Below, piece by piece: positions 8,547 through 16,218 of a stretch of DNA of 64,000 nucleotides (position 1 is the first letter of the stretch; every line of letters begins with the position of its first letter). The position numbers were made by a program, and so were the translations under genes. The stretch covers positions 19,041 through 83,040 of the forward strand of contig CANRXB010000003.1 of NCBI GenBank assembly GCA_947643715.1, in the 5' to 3' direction. The DNA is from an uncultured bacterium (GTDB lineage: Bacteria; Bacillota; Clostridia; Oscillospirales; Oscillospiraceae). The notes beneath the pieces were generated by a model. It had not been told where the DNA came from and did no database searches. It was given only the letters and a program-made list of their open reading frames with translations.

Positions 8547-9875
8547 ATGGCAAAGCCCCTGGTGGCCATCGTGGGTCGCCCCAATGTGGGCAAATCCATG
8601 CTGTTCAATAAATTGACGGGCAAACGTTTGTCCATCGTGGAAGATACGCCCGGCGTCACCCGGGACCGGCTGTACGCTCAGGCGGAGTGGCGCGGGCGCA
8701 CCTTCGACCTGGTGGATACCGGCGGCATCGAGCCGGGGACGGACGATCAGATCCTGTCGTTCATGCGCGAGCAGGCGGAGATCGCCATCGCCGCGGCGGA
8801 CGTGATCGTTTTCGTGTGCGACATCCGCACCGGGATGACCGCCGCGGACCAGGACGTGGCCGGGATGCTCCAGCGTTCCCGCAAGCCGGTGGTGCTGGCG
8901 GTGAACAAGATGGACCGCACCGGCCACACGGACCCGGACGTGTACGAGTTCTATAACCTGGGCCTGGGCGATCCGTTCCCTGTCTCCGCCGTCCACGGCC
9001 ATGGCACCGGCGACCTGCTGGACGCCTGCTTCGAGTTCTTCCCGCCGGAGGAAGAGCAGGACGAGGAGGACGACGTGGTCAAGGTGGCCATCATCGGCAA
9101 GCCCAACGTGGGCAAGTCCTCTCTGGTGAACCGCATCCTGGGCCAAGAGCGCGTCATCGTGTCCGATGTGGCGGGCACCACCCGGGACGCGGTGGATAGC
9201 TACCTGGAGAACGAGCGGGGCAAGTATCTGATCATCGACACCGCCGGGATGCGCAAGAAGTCCAAGGTGGACGACCGGGTGGAGAAATTCTCCGTGTTGC
9301 GGGCCACCATGGCCATCGAGCGCAGCGACGTGTGCCTGATCATGATCGATGCCCAGGAAGGGGTCACCGAGCAGGACACCAAGGTGGCCGGGCTGGCCCA
9401 TGAAGCGGGCAAAGCCTGCGTCATCGTGGTGAACAAGTGGGACGCCATCGAGAAGGACGGCAAGACCATGCAGCGCATGGAGGAGGAGGTCCGGCGGGAC
9501 CTGAGCTATATGACCTATGCCCCGGTGTCGTTCATCTCCGCTTTGACGGGGCAGCGGGTGGACCGGCTGTTCGATCTTATCGACAGCGTAGTGGATCAGG
9601 CGGCTATGCGTATCCCCACAGGGATGCTCAACCAGGTGCTGAACGACGCCCAGGCCAGGGTCCAGCCTCCCACGGACAAGGGGCGGCGGCTGAAGATCTA
9701 CTATATGACCCAGATCGGGGTGAAGCCTCCCCATTTCGTCATCTTCTGCAACGACGCGCGGCTGTTCCATTTCTCTTACCAGCGCTACCTGGAGAACCAG
9801 ATCCGGGCCGTCTTCGGGCTGAGCGGGACCCCGGTGCGCATCACCATCCGACAAAAGGGCGATAAGGAGGACTGA
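8547..9875 (+). CDS. der: Ribosome-biogenesis GTPase Der (EngA)
   Basis: This 442-residue double GTPase acts in maturation of the 50S ribosomal subunit. Two complete G domains are visible. The first has GRPNVGKS at residues 9-16, TPGVTRDR and NKMD. The second has GKPNVGKS near residue 184, DTAGMRKKSKVD and NKWD. An acidic linker (EEEQDEEDD) joins them and the C-terminal KH-like domain ends near residue 440. The ATG follows AGGAGG by 9 bases. Length and domain order are standard. The stop is 2 bp before plsY, so the two genes form an operon, an arrangement common in Clostridia. Confidence 0.96.
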   Translation: MAKPLVAIVGRPNVGKSMLFNKLTGKRLSIVEDTPGVTRDRLYAQAEWRGRTFDLVDTGGIEPGTDDQILSFMREQAEIAIAAADVIVFVCDIRTGMTAADQDVAGMLQRSRKPVVLAVNKMDRTGHTDPDVYEFYNLGLGDPFPVSAVHGHGTGDLLDACFEFFPPEEEQDEEDDVVKVAIIGKPNVGKSSLVNRILGQERVIVSDVAGTTRDAVDSYLENERGKYLIIDTAGMRKKSKVDDRVEKFSVLRATMAIERSDVCLIMIDAQEGVTEQDTKVAGLAHEAGKACVIVVNKWDAIEKDGKTMQRMEEEVRRDLSYMTYAPVSFISALTGQRVDRLFDLIDSVVDQAAMRIPTGMLNQVLNDAQARVQPPTDKGRRLKIYYMTQIGVKPPHFVIFCNDARLFHFSYQRYLENQIRAVFGLSGTPVRITIRQKGDKED

Positions 9876-9877
9876 CC

Positions 9878-10624
9878 ATGCATTCTCGTATGCTCGAAGC
9901 CGCCGGCGTCGATATGGGCTGGCTGGCGTTGGCCGCAGTGGGCGTGGCCGTGGTGGCCTATTTCCTGGGGTGCTTCAACGGCGCTGTGGTGGTGTCCCGC
10001 TACATCCTGCGGGACGATATCCGGGAGCACGGCAGCGGCAACGCGGGCCTGACCAACTTCCACCGCGTGTTCGGAGGGCCGCTGACGGCGGTGGTGATTC
10101 TCAGCGACGTGTTCAAGGCGGTGCTGGCGGTGCTGTTCGCCATGTTCATCGCCGGGCACCTCTCGCCGGAGCTGGTCGCCCTGTCCAAATACTGGGGCGG
10201 CGCGTTCTGCATCCTGGGGCACATGTTCCCCTGCACCTTCCAGTTCCGGGGCGGAAAAGGCGTGCTGTCCGGCGGGGCCATCGCCCTGATGATCGACTGG
10301 CGGGTGGCGCTGGTGGTATGGGGCGGCTTCATCATCCTGGCCGTGGCCACGAGATACGTGTCCCTGGGATCGTGCTGGGCGGGCTTCTCGTTCCCCTTCG
10401 TGTCCTGGTTCGTATACCGCGATCTGCTGATCCTGGTGCTGGCCGCCATCATGGGCGGGCTGCTGCTGTGGAAGCATCGGGGGAACATGGTGCGCATCGT
10501 GAAGGGCACGGAGTCCAAGTTCACCCTCCATAAGAAAGCCCCGGCGGCCGAAGCGCCGGGATCTGCGCCTGGGCCCGAGCCGGAGGAGCGCGCGCCGGGA
10601 GCGGAGGAAGGGAAAGAGCCGTGA
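9878..10624 (+). CDS. plsY: Glycerol-3-phosphate acyltransferase (acyl-phosphate dependent)
   Basis: This integral membrane enzyme of 248 residues transfers an acyl group from acyl-phosphate to glycerol 3-phosphate, the first step of phospholipid synthesis. It shows the PlsY motifs GSGNAGLTNFHR near residue 50, GHMFPCTFQFRGGKGV near residue 115 and a third glycine-rich loop, between about five hydrophobic segments. GGAGG is 7 bases before the ATG. A 35-residue C-terminal tail rich in Ala, Pro and Glu goes beyond the usual PlsY end and looks disordered. It is co-transcribed with der. Confidence 0.93.
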   Translation: MHSRMLEAAGVDMGWLALAAVGVAVVAYFLGCFNGAVVVSRYILRDDIREHGSGNAGLTNFHRVFGGPLTAVVILSDVFKAVLAVLFAMFIAGHLSPELVALSKYWGGAFCILGHMFPCTFQFRGGKGVLSGGAIALMIDWRVALVVWGGFIILAVATRYVSLGSCWAGFSFPFVSWFVYRDLLILVLAAIMGGLLLWKHRGNMVRIVKGTESKFTLHKKAPAAEAPGSAPGPEPEERAPGAEEGKEP

Positions 10625-10660
10625 TCCCGCCGATGGGAAAGGCGATCGAAAAGGAAAAGA

Positions 10661-10690
10661 CCGGGTCCCGCGCAGTCGCGCGGGACCCGG
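10661..10690. terminator. Bidirectional terminator between plsY and rpmB
   Basis: A 13-bp stem (CCGGGTCCCGCGC / GCGCGGGACCCGG) separates convergent genes. On the minus strand TCTTTTCC follows, and on the plus strand CTTTGCTTCC. Confidence 0.8.
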
Positions 10691-10715
10691 CTTTGCTTCC
10701 TTGGTCCTTATGGAA

Positions 10716-10904
10716 TCACACGGCGCGGGTGACCTTGCCGGAACGGAGGCAGCGGGTGCACACATAAACGTGCTTGGGGGCACCGTCCACCACAGCCTTG
10801 ACGCGCTTGACGTTGGGCTTCCAGGGACGGTTCGTGCGGCGGTGGGAATGGGACACCTGGATGCCGAAGTTCACGCCCTTGCCGCAGAACTCGCACTTGG
10901 CCAT
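10716..10904 (-). CDS. rpmB: 50S ribosomal protein L28
   Basis: This 62-residue basic protein of the large ribosomal subunit starts MAKCEFCGKGVNFG and contains CTRCLRSGKV near residue 50, giving two CxxC pairs. It is therefore the zinc-binding (C+) form of L28. The ATG at 10904 follows AAGGAGG by 9 bases. The length and the SHSHRRTNRPWKPN core are typical. It stands alone between terminator and promoter. Confidence 0.96.
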   Translation of the reverse strand: MAKCEFCGKGVNFGIQVSHSHRRTNRPWKPNVKRVKAVVDGAPKHVYVCTRCLRSGKVTRAV

Positions 10905-10954
10905 ATTGACTAACCTCCTTGCTGGTTGAGATTCGTACAAACGATAACTACATT

Positions 10955-10983
10955 ATGCTACCATACAGGGCAGGAAAAATCAA
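10955..10983 (-). promoter_or_regulatory. Probable promoter of rpmB
   Basis: Minus-strand TTGATT, 17-base spacer, TAGCAT, about 50 bases before the start codon. Confidence 0.55.
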
Positions 10984-11072
10984 GTGTGAATTTGATGGAT
11001 CCACTATTTTTTTCGGGACGGGGATGTGATAAGATAAAAAACGAGCATATCGTGAAAAGGAGCGTGACTGCA

Positions 11073-12026
11073 ATGGCAAGCAAGACCGGCATCAAGCTGG
11101 GCACCATCATCGACATCTTCCATCTGGATGTGCTGTATGGCCCGGAGGGCTACCGGGACCGATCGATCACCATCGAGGACGTGAACCGCCCCGGCCTCCA
11201 GCTCACAGGTTTTTTCGATTATTTCGACCGGGAGCGGATGCAGCTTTTGGGACTGGTGGAGATCTCTTACCTGGAGGGGATCTCGGCGGAGAAGCGCTCG
11301 GCGGTGTTCGACACGCTGTTCTCCTACCACACGCCGGCGGTGATCTTCGCCCGGGGGCTGAAGCCGTATCCTGAGTGCATGGAGATGGCGAAACGGCACC
11401 AGCAGGTGATCCTGGGCACGCAGGAGAACACCGCGAACATCATGAGCACCATGATCGCCTACCTGCGCACGGCGCTGTCCCCCACGATCACCCGGCACGG
11501 CGTGCTGGTGGAGGTCTATGGCGAGGGCGTGATGCTGGCGGGGGAGTCCGGCGTGGGCAAGAGCGAGACCGCCATCGAGCTGGTGAAGCGGGGGCATCGG
11601 CTCATCGCCGACGACGCGGTGGAGATCCGCCGCACGCCGAACGGCGGGCTGGTGGGCACCGCGCCCGAGCTCATCCGCCATTACATCGAGCTGCGGGGGA
11701 TCGGTGTGGTGGACGTGCGGCGGCTGTTCGGCATGTCCGCGGTCAAGTTCGACTGCGCCGTCGATGTGATGATCGAGCTGGAGACCTGGCAGGACGGGAA
11801 GGTATACGACCGCCTGGGGGCGGACGAGCATTTCACCACGCTGCTGGACGTGCGTGTTCCCACCCTGACGATCCCGGTGAAGCCCGGGCGCAACCTGGCC
11901 GTCATCATCGAGGTGGCCGCCATGAACAACCGCAACAAAAAGATGGGCTATAACGCTGCCCTGGAGTTCTCCATGCAGGTGGACAGCCACATCGACCAGA
12001 AGTATCTGGAGCTCAATCCCCAGTGA
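11073..12026 (+). CDS. hprK: HPr kinase/phosphorylase
   Basis: This 317-residue bifunctional enzyme phosphorylates and dephosphorylates Ser46 of HPr (or Crh) and thereby controls CcpA-dependent catabolite repression. The Walker A motif GESGVGKS is near residue 155, followed by the HprK signature ELRGIGVVDVRRLFG near 210 and an N-terminal DRtL/MurF-like domain. The ATG at 11073 has AAAAGGAG upstream. An earlier in-frame start would add 49 non-conserved residues. It stands alone, with no lgt or trx neighbours as in bacilli. A cre operator near glgP in this window fits an active HPr/CcpA circuit. Confidence 0.95.
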   Translation: MASKTGIKLGTIIDIFHLDVLYGPEGYRDRSITIEDVNRPGLQLTGFFDYFDRERMQLLGLVEISYLEGISAEKRSAVFDTLFSYHTPAVIFARGLKPYPECMEMAKRHQQVILGTQENTANIMSTMIAYLRTALSPTITRHGVLVEVYGEGVMLAGESGVGKSETAIELVKRGHRLIADDAVEIRRTPNGGLVGTAPELIRHYIELRGIGVVDVRRLFGMSAVKFDCAVDVMIELETWQDGKVYDRLGADEHFTTLLDVRVPTLTIPVKPGRNLAVIIEVAAMNNRNKKMGYNAALEFSMQVDSHIDQKYLELNPQ

Positions 12027-12029
12027 CCG

Positions 12030-12055
12030 AAGGCCGCCCCCACCGGGGGCGGCCT
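12030..12055 (+). terminator. Terminator hairpin after hprK
   Basis: The 11-bp stem AAGGCCGCCCC / GGGGCGGCCTT starts 4 bases after the stop. The T-tract is poor (TTCGTGG). Confidence 0.6.
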
Positions 12056-12091
12056 TCGTGGTCCGATCGGATATGGGCGGCGTCCGGTGCG

Positions 12092-12286
12092 TCACGATCC
12101 ATCGTTCGTCCCCGCTTCCCGGTCTATGAGGTCCAGCGCGATCTGGAACGCCCGGATCCGCCGGGCGGTGAGGGTATGCTGGGATCTGCCCGGCGTCAGC
12201 TTCAGCAGGGCCTTTTCGCATTTGCTCAAGGTCGAGGCGATGGAACGCCGGGCCTCGGCCAGCTCTTCAGGGGTGTATCCGTCCAT
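12092..12286 (-). CDS. Conserved small protein, unknown function
   Basis: This 64-residue protein starts MDGYTPEELAEARRSI with GGAAAGGAG 7 bases upstream of the ATG. It is charged and predicted to form two helices: an N-terminal segment ending KCEKALLKL and a second, QHTLTARRIRAFQIALDLI. I recall similar short proteins in other Oscillospiraceae, but no function is known. It has no cysteines apart from one, no signal peptide and no obvious DNA-binding motif. It is convergent with hprK and divergent from the NifX-like gene. No promoter is clear. Reality of the gene is supported by the ribosome binding site and coding bias. Confidence 0.65.
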   Translation of the reverse strand: MDGYTPEELAEARRSIASTLSKCEKALLKLTPGRSQHTLTARRIRAFQIALDLIDREAGTNDGS

Positions 12287-12342
12287 CTGATGCTCCTTTC
12301 CGGTGGGGCGCGAGCGCTTGGGTCCACGCCGGTCATCCTGAT

Positions 12343-12371
12343 TTGACATATGCCGACGATCTTCGTATAAT
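12343..12371 (+). promoter_or_regulatory. Perfect consensus sigma-A promoter for the NifX-like gene
   Basis: TTGACA, a 17-base spacer and TATAAT match the consensus at all 12 positions. Transcription should start near 12378, leaving a leader of about 160 bases before the next start codon. Confidence 0.85.
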
Positions 12372-12377
12372 GAAGGG

Positions 12378-12540
12378 CGAAACGCCTGGGGCGAGCGAGA
12401 AAAGGGGCCGTCCCAGGAGCAGTGCGGCCGGTCCATAGGCGTTGCCCGGACCAACGTGCGGCGGTGGGGGACAAAGCTGGGGCGGCTGTTTCGAGCGGCG
12501 TCATTTCCAGCGGTATGCGAAAACGAAAGGAGAACGTGCC
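12378..12540 (+). promoter_or_regulatory. Long structured 5' leader of unknown type
   Basis: The leader can form competing stems. AACGCCT (12381-12387) pairs with AGGCGTT (12437-12443). CCTGGG (12385-12390) pairs with CCCAGG (12412-12417) and overlaps the first stem. GGTCC (12430-12434) pairs with GGACC (12448-12452) and encloses the second half of the first. Mutually exclusive pairings ahead of a metal-binding protein suggest cis-regulation or a separate small RNA. I do not recognise a known riboswitch. Confidence 0.35.
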
Positions 12541-12999
12541 ATGCGCATCGCAGTGACTTATGAGGACGGCCAGGTGTTCCAGCATTTCGGCCACACCCGG
12601 CAGTTCAAGATCTATGACATCGAGGGGGGAGCGGTCGTGTCGTCTCAGGTGGTGGATACCGGCGGCAACGGCCACGGGGCCCTTGCGGGGGTGCTCGGCG
12701 CGCTGAGAGCCGACACGCTGATCTGCGGCGGCATCGGCGGCGGCGCCCAGGCGGCCCTGGCAGCGGCGGGGATCCGCCTGTACGGCGGCGTGTCCGGTGA
12801 GGCGGACGCGGCGGTGGCGGGGCTCCTGGCGGGAGAACTGGACTTCGACCCCCAGGCCCGGTGCAGCGGCCACGCAGGACACCACCACTGTGGGGATCAC
12901 GGCTGTGGTGGGGAGCACCACCATGGCGGACATGGCTGCGGTGGGGAGCACCACCATGGCGGACATGGCTGCGGTGGTGGGTGCCACGATAACGGGTGA
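12541..12999 (+). CDS. NifX/NifB-type iron-molybdenum cofactor domain protein with His/Cys-rich tail
   Basis: This 152-residue protein starts MRIAVTYEDGQVFQHFGHT at the ATG at 12541 behind AAAGGAG. Residues 1-105 form a dinitrogenase FeMo-cofactor biosynthesis domain (RNase H-like fold) found in small anaerobe proteins that bind iron-sulfur or heterometal clusters. The HFGH motif and the glycine-rich CGGIGGGAQAAL loop are visible. Residues from about 110 to the end are almost entirely His, Cys and Gly, with repeated GCGGEHHHGGH units, and would bind several metal ions such as nickel or zinc. No nitrogenase gene is present, so nitrogen fixation is not implied. A metal storage or metallochaperone role is inference. 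Confidence 0.82.
   Translation: MRIAVTYEDGQVFQHFGHTRQFKIYDIEGGAVVSSQVVDTGGNGHGALAGVLGALRADTLICGGIGGGAQAALAAAGIRLYGGVSGEADAAVAGLLAGELDFDPQARCSGHAGHHHCGDHGCGGEHHHGGHGCGGEHHHGGHGCGGGCHDNG
12901..12966 (+). repeat. 33-bp tandem repeat encoding metal-binding units
   Basis: Two copies of a 33-bp unit lie head to tail (12901-12933 and 12934-12966) and differ at one base. A partial third follows. Each encodes an 11-residue Gly-Cys-Gly-Gly-Glu-His-His-His unit in the tail of the NifX-like protein. Confidence 0.9.
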
Positions 13000-13028
13000 C
13001 GCGGATCGATTCGTGCCGCTTTGGAAGT

Positions 13029-13059
13029 GGGAGCCGTCCCGGCGATCGGGGCGGCTCCC
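13029..13059 (+). terminator. Hairpin after the NifX-like gene
   Basis: The stem GGGAGCCG / CGGCTCCC, extended by CCC/GGG, lies 30 bases after the stop. No T-tract follows, so termination may rely on the next hairpin. Confidence 0.45.
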
Positions 13060-13077
13060 GATCTCATCGCTGAGCAT

Positions 13078-13112
13078 GAAAGAAGCGTGGCGGTCCCCAC
13101 CACGCTTCTTTC
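13078..13112. terminator. Bidirectional terminator between convergent genes
   Basis: A perfect 13-bp stem, GAAAGAAGCGTGG paired with CCACGCTTCTTTC, separates the NifX-like gene and the bactofilin gene, with a T-run built into the 3' arm on either strand. Confidence 0.7.
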
Positions 13113-13136
13113 AAAGGCGTCATATCGTGCCCTTGT

Positions 13137-13637
13137 TTATTTATCTTCGTCCATCTCGAATTCCGGGCCGAAGCGCAGGTCATCGACCTTCCGGACGTCC
13201 TCTAGCTCTGGGTCCACGGTCGTGATTTTCACAGTGGTGCAGCGGCCGTTGAGCGTACCGCCGTCCTCCACCACCAGGGAAGCGGTGGTCACGTCTCCGT
13301 CCACGCTGCCGGAGGATTCTAGGCGCATATGCTCCCGGGCGTGGACGCTGCCCTCCACCCGGCCCGCGACCCGGACCACGTCCGCCTTGATGGGGCCGCG
13401 GATCAATCCGGTCTCCGCCACGATCACCGCGCCGGTCAGGTCGAACTCGCCTTCGACCATGCCCTCCACCTGGACCACGCCCTCGCCTCGGAGGGTCCCG
13501 TTAAAGGTGATGCCCTGGGCGATCACAGTGTTGCCCGCACGAGGCTGCTTGGGGGCATCGCTCATCTGCTTTTCCTCCTCGGGGAGCGCGGGCAGATCCA
13601 TCCGCGGCTCGGCTTTTTGCATACTGAAGAAACCCAT
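13137..13637 (-). CDS. Bactofilin family protein
   Basis: This 166-residue protein has the bactofilin (DUF583) beta-helix from about residue 35 to 140. It shows repeated short beta-turn units such as GTLRGEGVVQVEGMVEGEF and GRVEGSVHAREHM, flanked by flexible termini. Bactofilins polymerise without nucleotide into filaments that scaffold the cell envelope and cell shape. The ATG at 13637 is taken because GGTGAGG precedes it. A GTG 12 bases upstream is possible. No M23 peptidase neighbour, common for bactofilins, is present. It is monocistronic with its own promoter. Confidence 0.88.
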   Translation of the reverse strand: MGFFSMQKAEPRMDLPALPEEEKQMSDAPKQPRAGNTVIAQGITFNGTLRGEGVVQVEGMVEGEFDLTGAVIVAETGLIRGPIKADVVRVAGRVEGSVHAREHMRLESSGSVDGDVTTASLVVEDGGTLNGRCTTVKITTVDPELEDVRKVDDLRFGPEFEMDEDK

Positions 13638-13673
13638 AGAGATCCTCACCTTTCCTATTGCTGTGCTCTATCT

Positions 13674-13702
13674 ACCATACCACAGTCAGGCGAAGATTTC
13701 AA
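13674..13702 (-). promoter_or_regulatory. Promoter of the bactofilin gene
   Basis: Minus-strand TTGAAA, 17-base spacer, TATGGT, 37 bases before the start codon. Confidence 0.68.
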
Positions 13703-13830
13703 GTCCAAACATGGTCCCGGCCACAGGACTTTTTGGAGGAAGAAGGGGGTGGGACGGCTGGAGGGGCTGCCAGATATCGACGATCCTTCCAATGATCGGG
13801 AGCCTTGCCGGCCGCGTTCCGGACAGGGAC

Positions 13831-13866
13831 AGGACAGGCGGGCAACGATCGCTGCCCGCCTGTCCT
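13831..13866 (-). terminator. Strong hairpin after nahK
   Basis: A perfect 14-bp stem (AGGACAGGCGGGCA / TGCCCGCCTGTCCT) starts 12 bases after the nahK stop. It lacks a T-tract but should end the galE-nahK transcript or protect its 3' end. Confidence 0.55.
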
Positions 13867-13878
13867 GCTATATCGATC

Positions 13879-14985
13879 TCACTCCGAGAGATACCGCGCT
13901 GCGATGGCGTTCATCTCGCTCCAGTGGGCCTCCATGTCCTGCACCAGCTTGCATTGGGTGCGGGCCCGGTCCAGGTTCTGGCCCTCTCGGCTGATATGGA
14001 AGTACCCGTCGCCCTCGAGATGGTCGGTGAGGAACCGGATGCCGCATTCCAGCGTCATGAGCTTGGCGCCCCAGGGGAGGTAACGGATCTCGGCCTGGGT
14101 GAGCGCGTCCCCGGCCTGCTCCAAGAACGCGTCGGTGTAGGCCGCGAACAGGTCCAGATCGAAGTTGACTTTGGTCAGGTCGGGCTCGTCCTCCGCGCTG
14201 TGGTTCGCGCCGAAGCGGATGGAGTCGCCGAAATCGTTGATGGACAGGCCGGGCATCACGGTGTCCAGATCGATGACGCACAAAGCCTCTCCCGTCTGGT
14301 CGTCCATGAGGACGTTGTTCAGCTTGGTGTCGTTATGGGTCACCCGCAGCGGGAGCGTTCCTTCCCGCAGCGCGGCCAGGGCCACAGAGCAGTCGCTCTC
14401 ACGGGCGAGCATGAAGTCGATGTCCGCCCGGCAGTCCTTGGCCCGGCCCAGGGGATCGGCGGCCACCGCCTCCTTGAGCTTGCGCAGACGGTCCTCCGTG
14501 TCGTGGAAGTGGGGGATGGTCTCGTGGAGGGTGTGGGCCGGATAGTCCCGGAGCAGCCGCTGGAAGCGGCCGAAAGCCCGGCCGGAGGCCGCGAACAGCT
14601 CCGGCGTCTCCGCGGCCTGATAGCAGATCGTGTCCTCCACGAAGGCGAACACCCGCCACATGGCCCCGGCGCTGTCGGCGACGCAGGTCTCGCCCTTGCG
14701 GGAACGGATGACCTCCAGGGTCTCCCTGCGGCGGTCGCCGCCCAGCTTCTCAATCTCCCGGCCCAGGTATTCGGTGACGTTGACGATGTTCTCCATCAGA
14801 TCTTTGGGCTGCTTGAACGCCACGGGGCTGATGCGCTGGAGGATGAAGCGGCGCTCCCCCGCGTCCACCAAGAACGTGTCGTTGATGTGGCCCTCTCCGA
14901 AACGGACCGGATCGCTCACGAGCGTGCCGAGATCATAGGCCGCCAGGGCTTCCTGAAGGGTCTGCTCTGCCTGTACCATACTCAT
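13879..14985 (-). CDS. nahK: N-acetylhexosamine 1-kinase-like phosphotransferase
   Basis: This 368-residue cytoplasmic kinase of the APH/choline-kinase fold closely follows the bifidobacterial NahK (LnpB) sequence as I remember it. Matching landmarks are FGEGHINDTFLV near residue 30, ETIPHFHDTEDR near 150, LRVTHNDTKLNN near 215 with the catalytic Asp, IDLDTVMPG and FGDSIRFGA. NahK phosphorylates GlcNAc or GalNAc at C1, which is needed after phosphorolysis of lacto-N-biose or galacto-N-biose. The ATG follows AGGAGG. It lies 69 bp after galE in one operon, opposite a GH112 phosphorylase locus, which fits this role well. Confidence 0.88.
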   Translation of the reverse strand: MSMVQAEQTLQEALAAYDLGTLVSDPVRFGEGHINDTFLVDAGERRFILQRISPVAFKQPKDLMENIVNVTEYLGREIEKLGGDRRRETLEVIRSRKGETCVADSAGAMWRVFAFVEDTICYQAAETPELFAASGRAFGRFQRLLRDYPAHTLHETIPHFHDTEDRLRKLKEAVAADPLGRAKDCRADIDFMLARESDCSVALAALREGTLPLRVTHNDTKLNNVLMDDQTGEALCVIDLDTVMPGLSINDFGDSIRFGANHSAEDEPDLTKVNFDLDLFAAYTDAFLEQAGDALTQAEIRYLPWGAKLMTLECGIRFLTDHLEGDGYFHISREGQNLDRARTQCKLVQDMEAHWSEMNAIAARYLSE

Positions 14986-15054
14986 TGTCCTTACCTCCTG
15001 GGCGGGTGGTCCGCCTGTCTCTATTTCCCAGGGACGTCGTTCCCCTAGATAGGC

Positions 15055-16074
15055 TCAGCCTTTATAGCCGTTGGGATTGCCGGACTGCCATTTGTAGGAG
15101 GAGGCGCACATCTCCTCGATGCCCAGCCGGGCCTCCCAGCCCAGCTCGTCCCTGGCCTTGGCCGGGTCGGCATAGCACACGGCGATGTCCCCCGGGCGGC
15201 GGGCGTCGATGACGTAGGGCAGGGTCTTGCCGCAGGCCTTCTCATATGCGTGGAGCACCTCCAGCACGCTGTAGCCCTTGCCGGTGCCCAGGTTGCACAC
15301 GAACAGGCCGCACTTGCTCTCCAGCTTCTTCAGCGCCGCTACGTGGCCCTTGGCCAGATCCACCACGTGGATATAGTCCCGCACGCCGGTGCCGTCGGGA
15401 GTGGGATAGTCGTCGCCATAGACGTGGAGCTTCTCCAACTGGCCCACCGCCACCTTGGCGATATACGGCACCAGGTTGTTGGGGATGCCGTTGGGGTCCT
15501 CGCCCATGAGGCCGCTGGCATGGGCCCCGATCGGGTTGAAGTAGCGCAGCAGCGCTACGTTCAGCGTGGGGTCTGCGGCGCAGATATCGGAAAGGATGCG
15601 TTCCTGGAACAGCTTGGACGTCCCGTAAGGGTTGGTGGTGCCGCCGGTGGGGAAGTCCTCCCGGATGGGCACGGTGGCGGGGTCGCCGTAGACCGTGGCG
15701 GAGGAGGAGAACACGAAGTCCTTCACGCCGTGGCGGCGCATGGCCTGGAGCAGATAAAGGGTGCTGATGAGGTTGTTGGAATAGTACTCCAGCGGCTTCT
15801 CCACGCTCTCGCCCACCGCTTTCAGCCCGGCGAAATGGATGACCGCGCTGATATCCGGATGCTGGGCGAACAGGGCGTCCACCTCGTCCGCATGGCAAAG
15901 CTCCGCTTTCACGAAGGGGACGGTCTTGCCGGTGATCCGTTCCACCCGCCGCAGTGCTTCCTCGCTGGAGTTGACCAAATTGTCCGCCACTACGATGTCA
16001 TACCCTGCTTCGAGAAGCTCCACGCAGGTGTGGCTGCCGATATAACCGGCGCCGCCGCTGACCAAAATAGACAT
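15055..16074 (-). CDS. galE: UDP-glucose 4-epimerase
   Basis: This 339-residue short-chain dehydrogenase/reductase interconverts UDP-galactose and UDP-glucose, and in this setting probably UDP-GalNAc and UDP-GlcNAc. It begins with the NAD-binding GGAGYIGSH motif and has the catalytic SSSATVYGDP serine region near residue 124 and the Tyr-x-x-x-Lys motif in NPYGTSK near 151. AAAGGAG lies 8 bases before the ATG at 16074. The length is typical. It forms an operon with nahK, and the pair is the intracellular half of a galacto-N-biose/lacto-N-biose pathway. Confidence 0.94.
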   Translation of the reverse strand: MSILVSGGAGYIGSHTCVELLEAGYDIVVADNLVNSSEEALRRVERITGKTVPFVKAELCHADEVDALFAQHPDISAVIHFAGLKAVGESVEKPLEYYSNNLISTLYLLQAMRRHGVKDFVFSSSATVYGDPATVPIREDFPTGGTTNPYGTSKLFQERILSDICAADPTLNVALLRYFNPIGAHASGLMGEDPNGIPNNLVPYIAKVAVGQLEKLHVYGDDYPTPDGTGVRDYIHVVDLAKGHVAALKKLESKCGLFVCNLGTGKGYSVLEVLHAYEKACGKTLPYVIDARRPGDIAVCYADPAKARDELGWEARLGIEEMCASSYKWQSGNPNGYKG

Positions 16075-16149
16075 AAGACGCGCTCCTTTTCATTTTCGTT
16101 GTCGGGATCGTCATTCATGACGGTCATGGGATGTTCGATGACCATTTTT

Positions 16150-16178
16150 ATTATACCTGTGCCGCCTGAAAATAAAAA
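16150..16178 (-). promoter_or_regulatory. Probable promoter of galE-nahK
   Basis: A perfect minus-strand TATAAT lies 76 bases before galE. The -35 region (TTTTTA at 17 bases) is poor, as expected if the AraC-type regulator next door activates it. Confidence 0.55.
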
Positions 16179-16218
16179 TAGCAATCTTGTGAAATATTTA
16201 TGGATAATTGCCGCTTTT

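Noticed and set aside
12541..12999. Evidence for nitrogen fixation from a NifX/NifB-type domain
   Set aside because: Small proteins with this domain are widespread in anaerobes without nitrogenase, and no nif gene is present.
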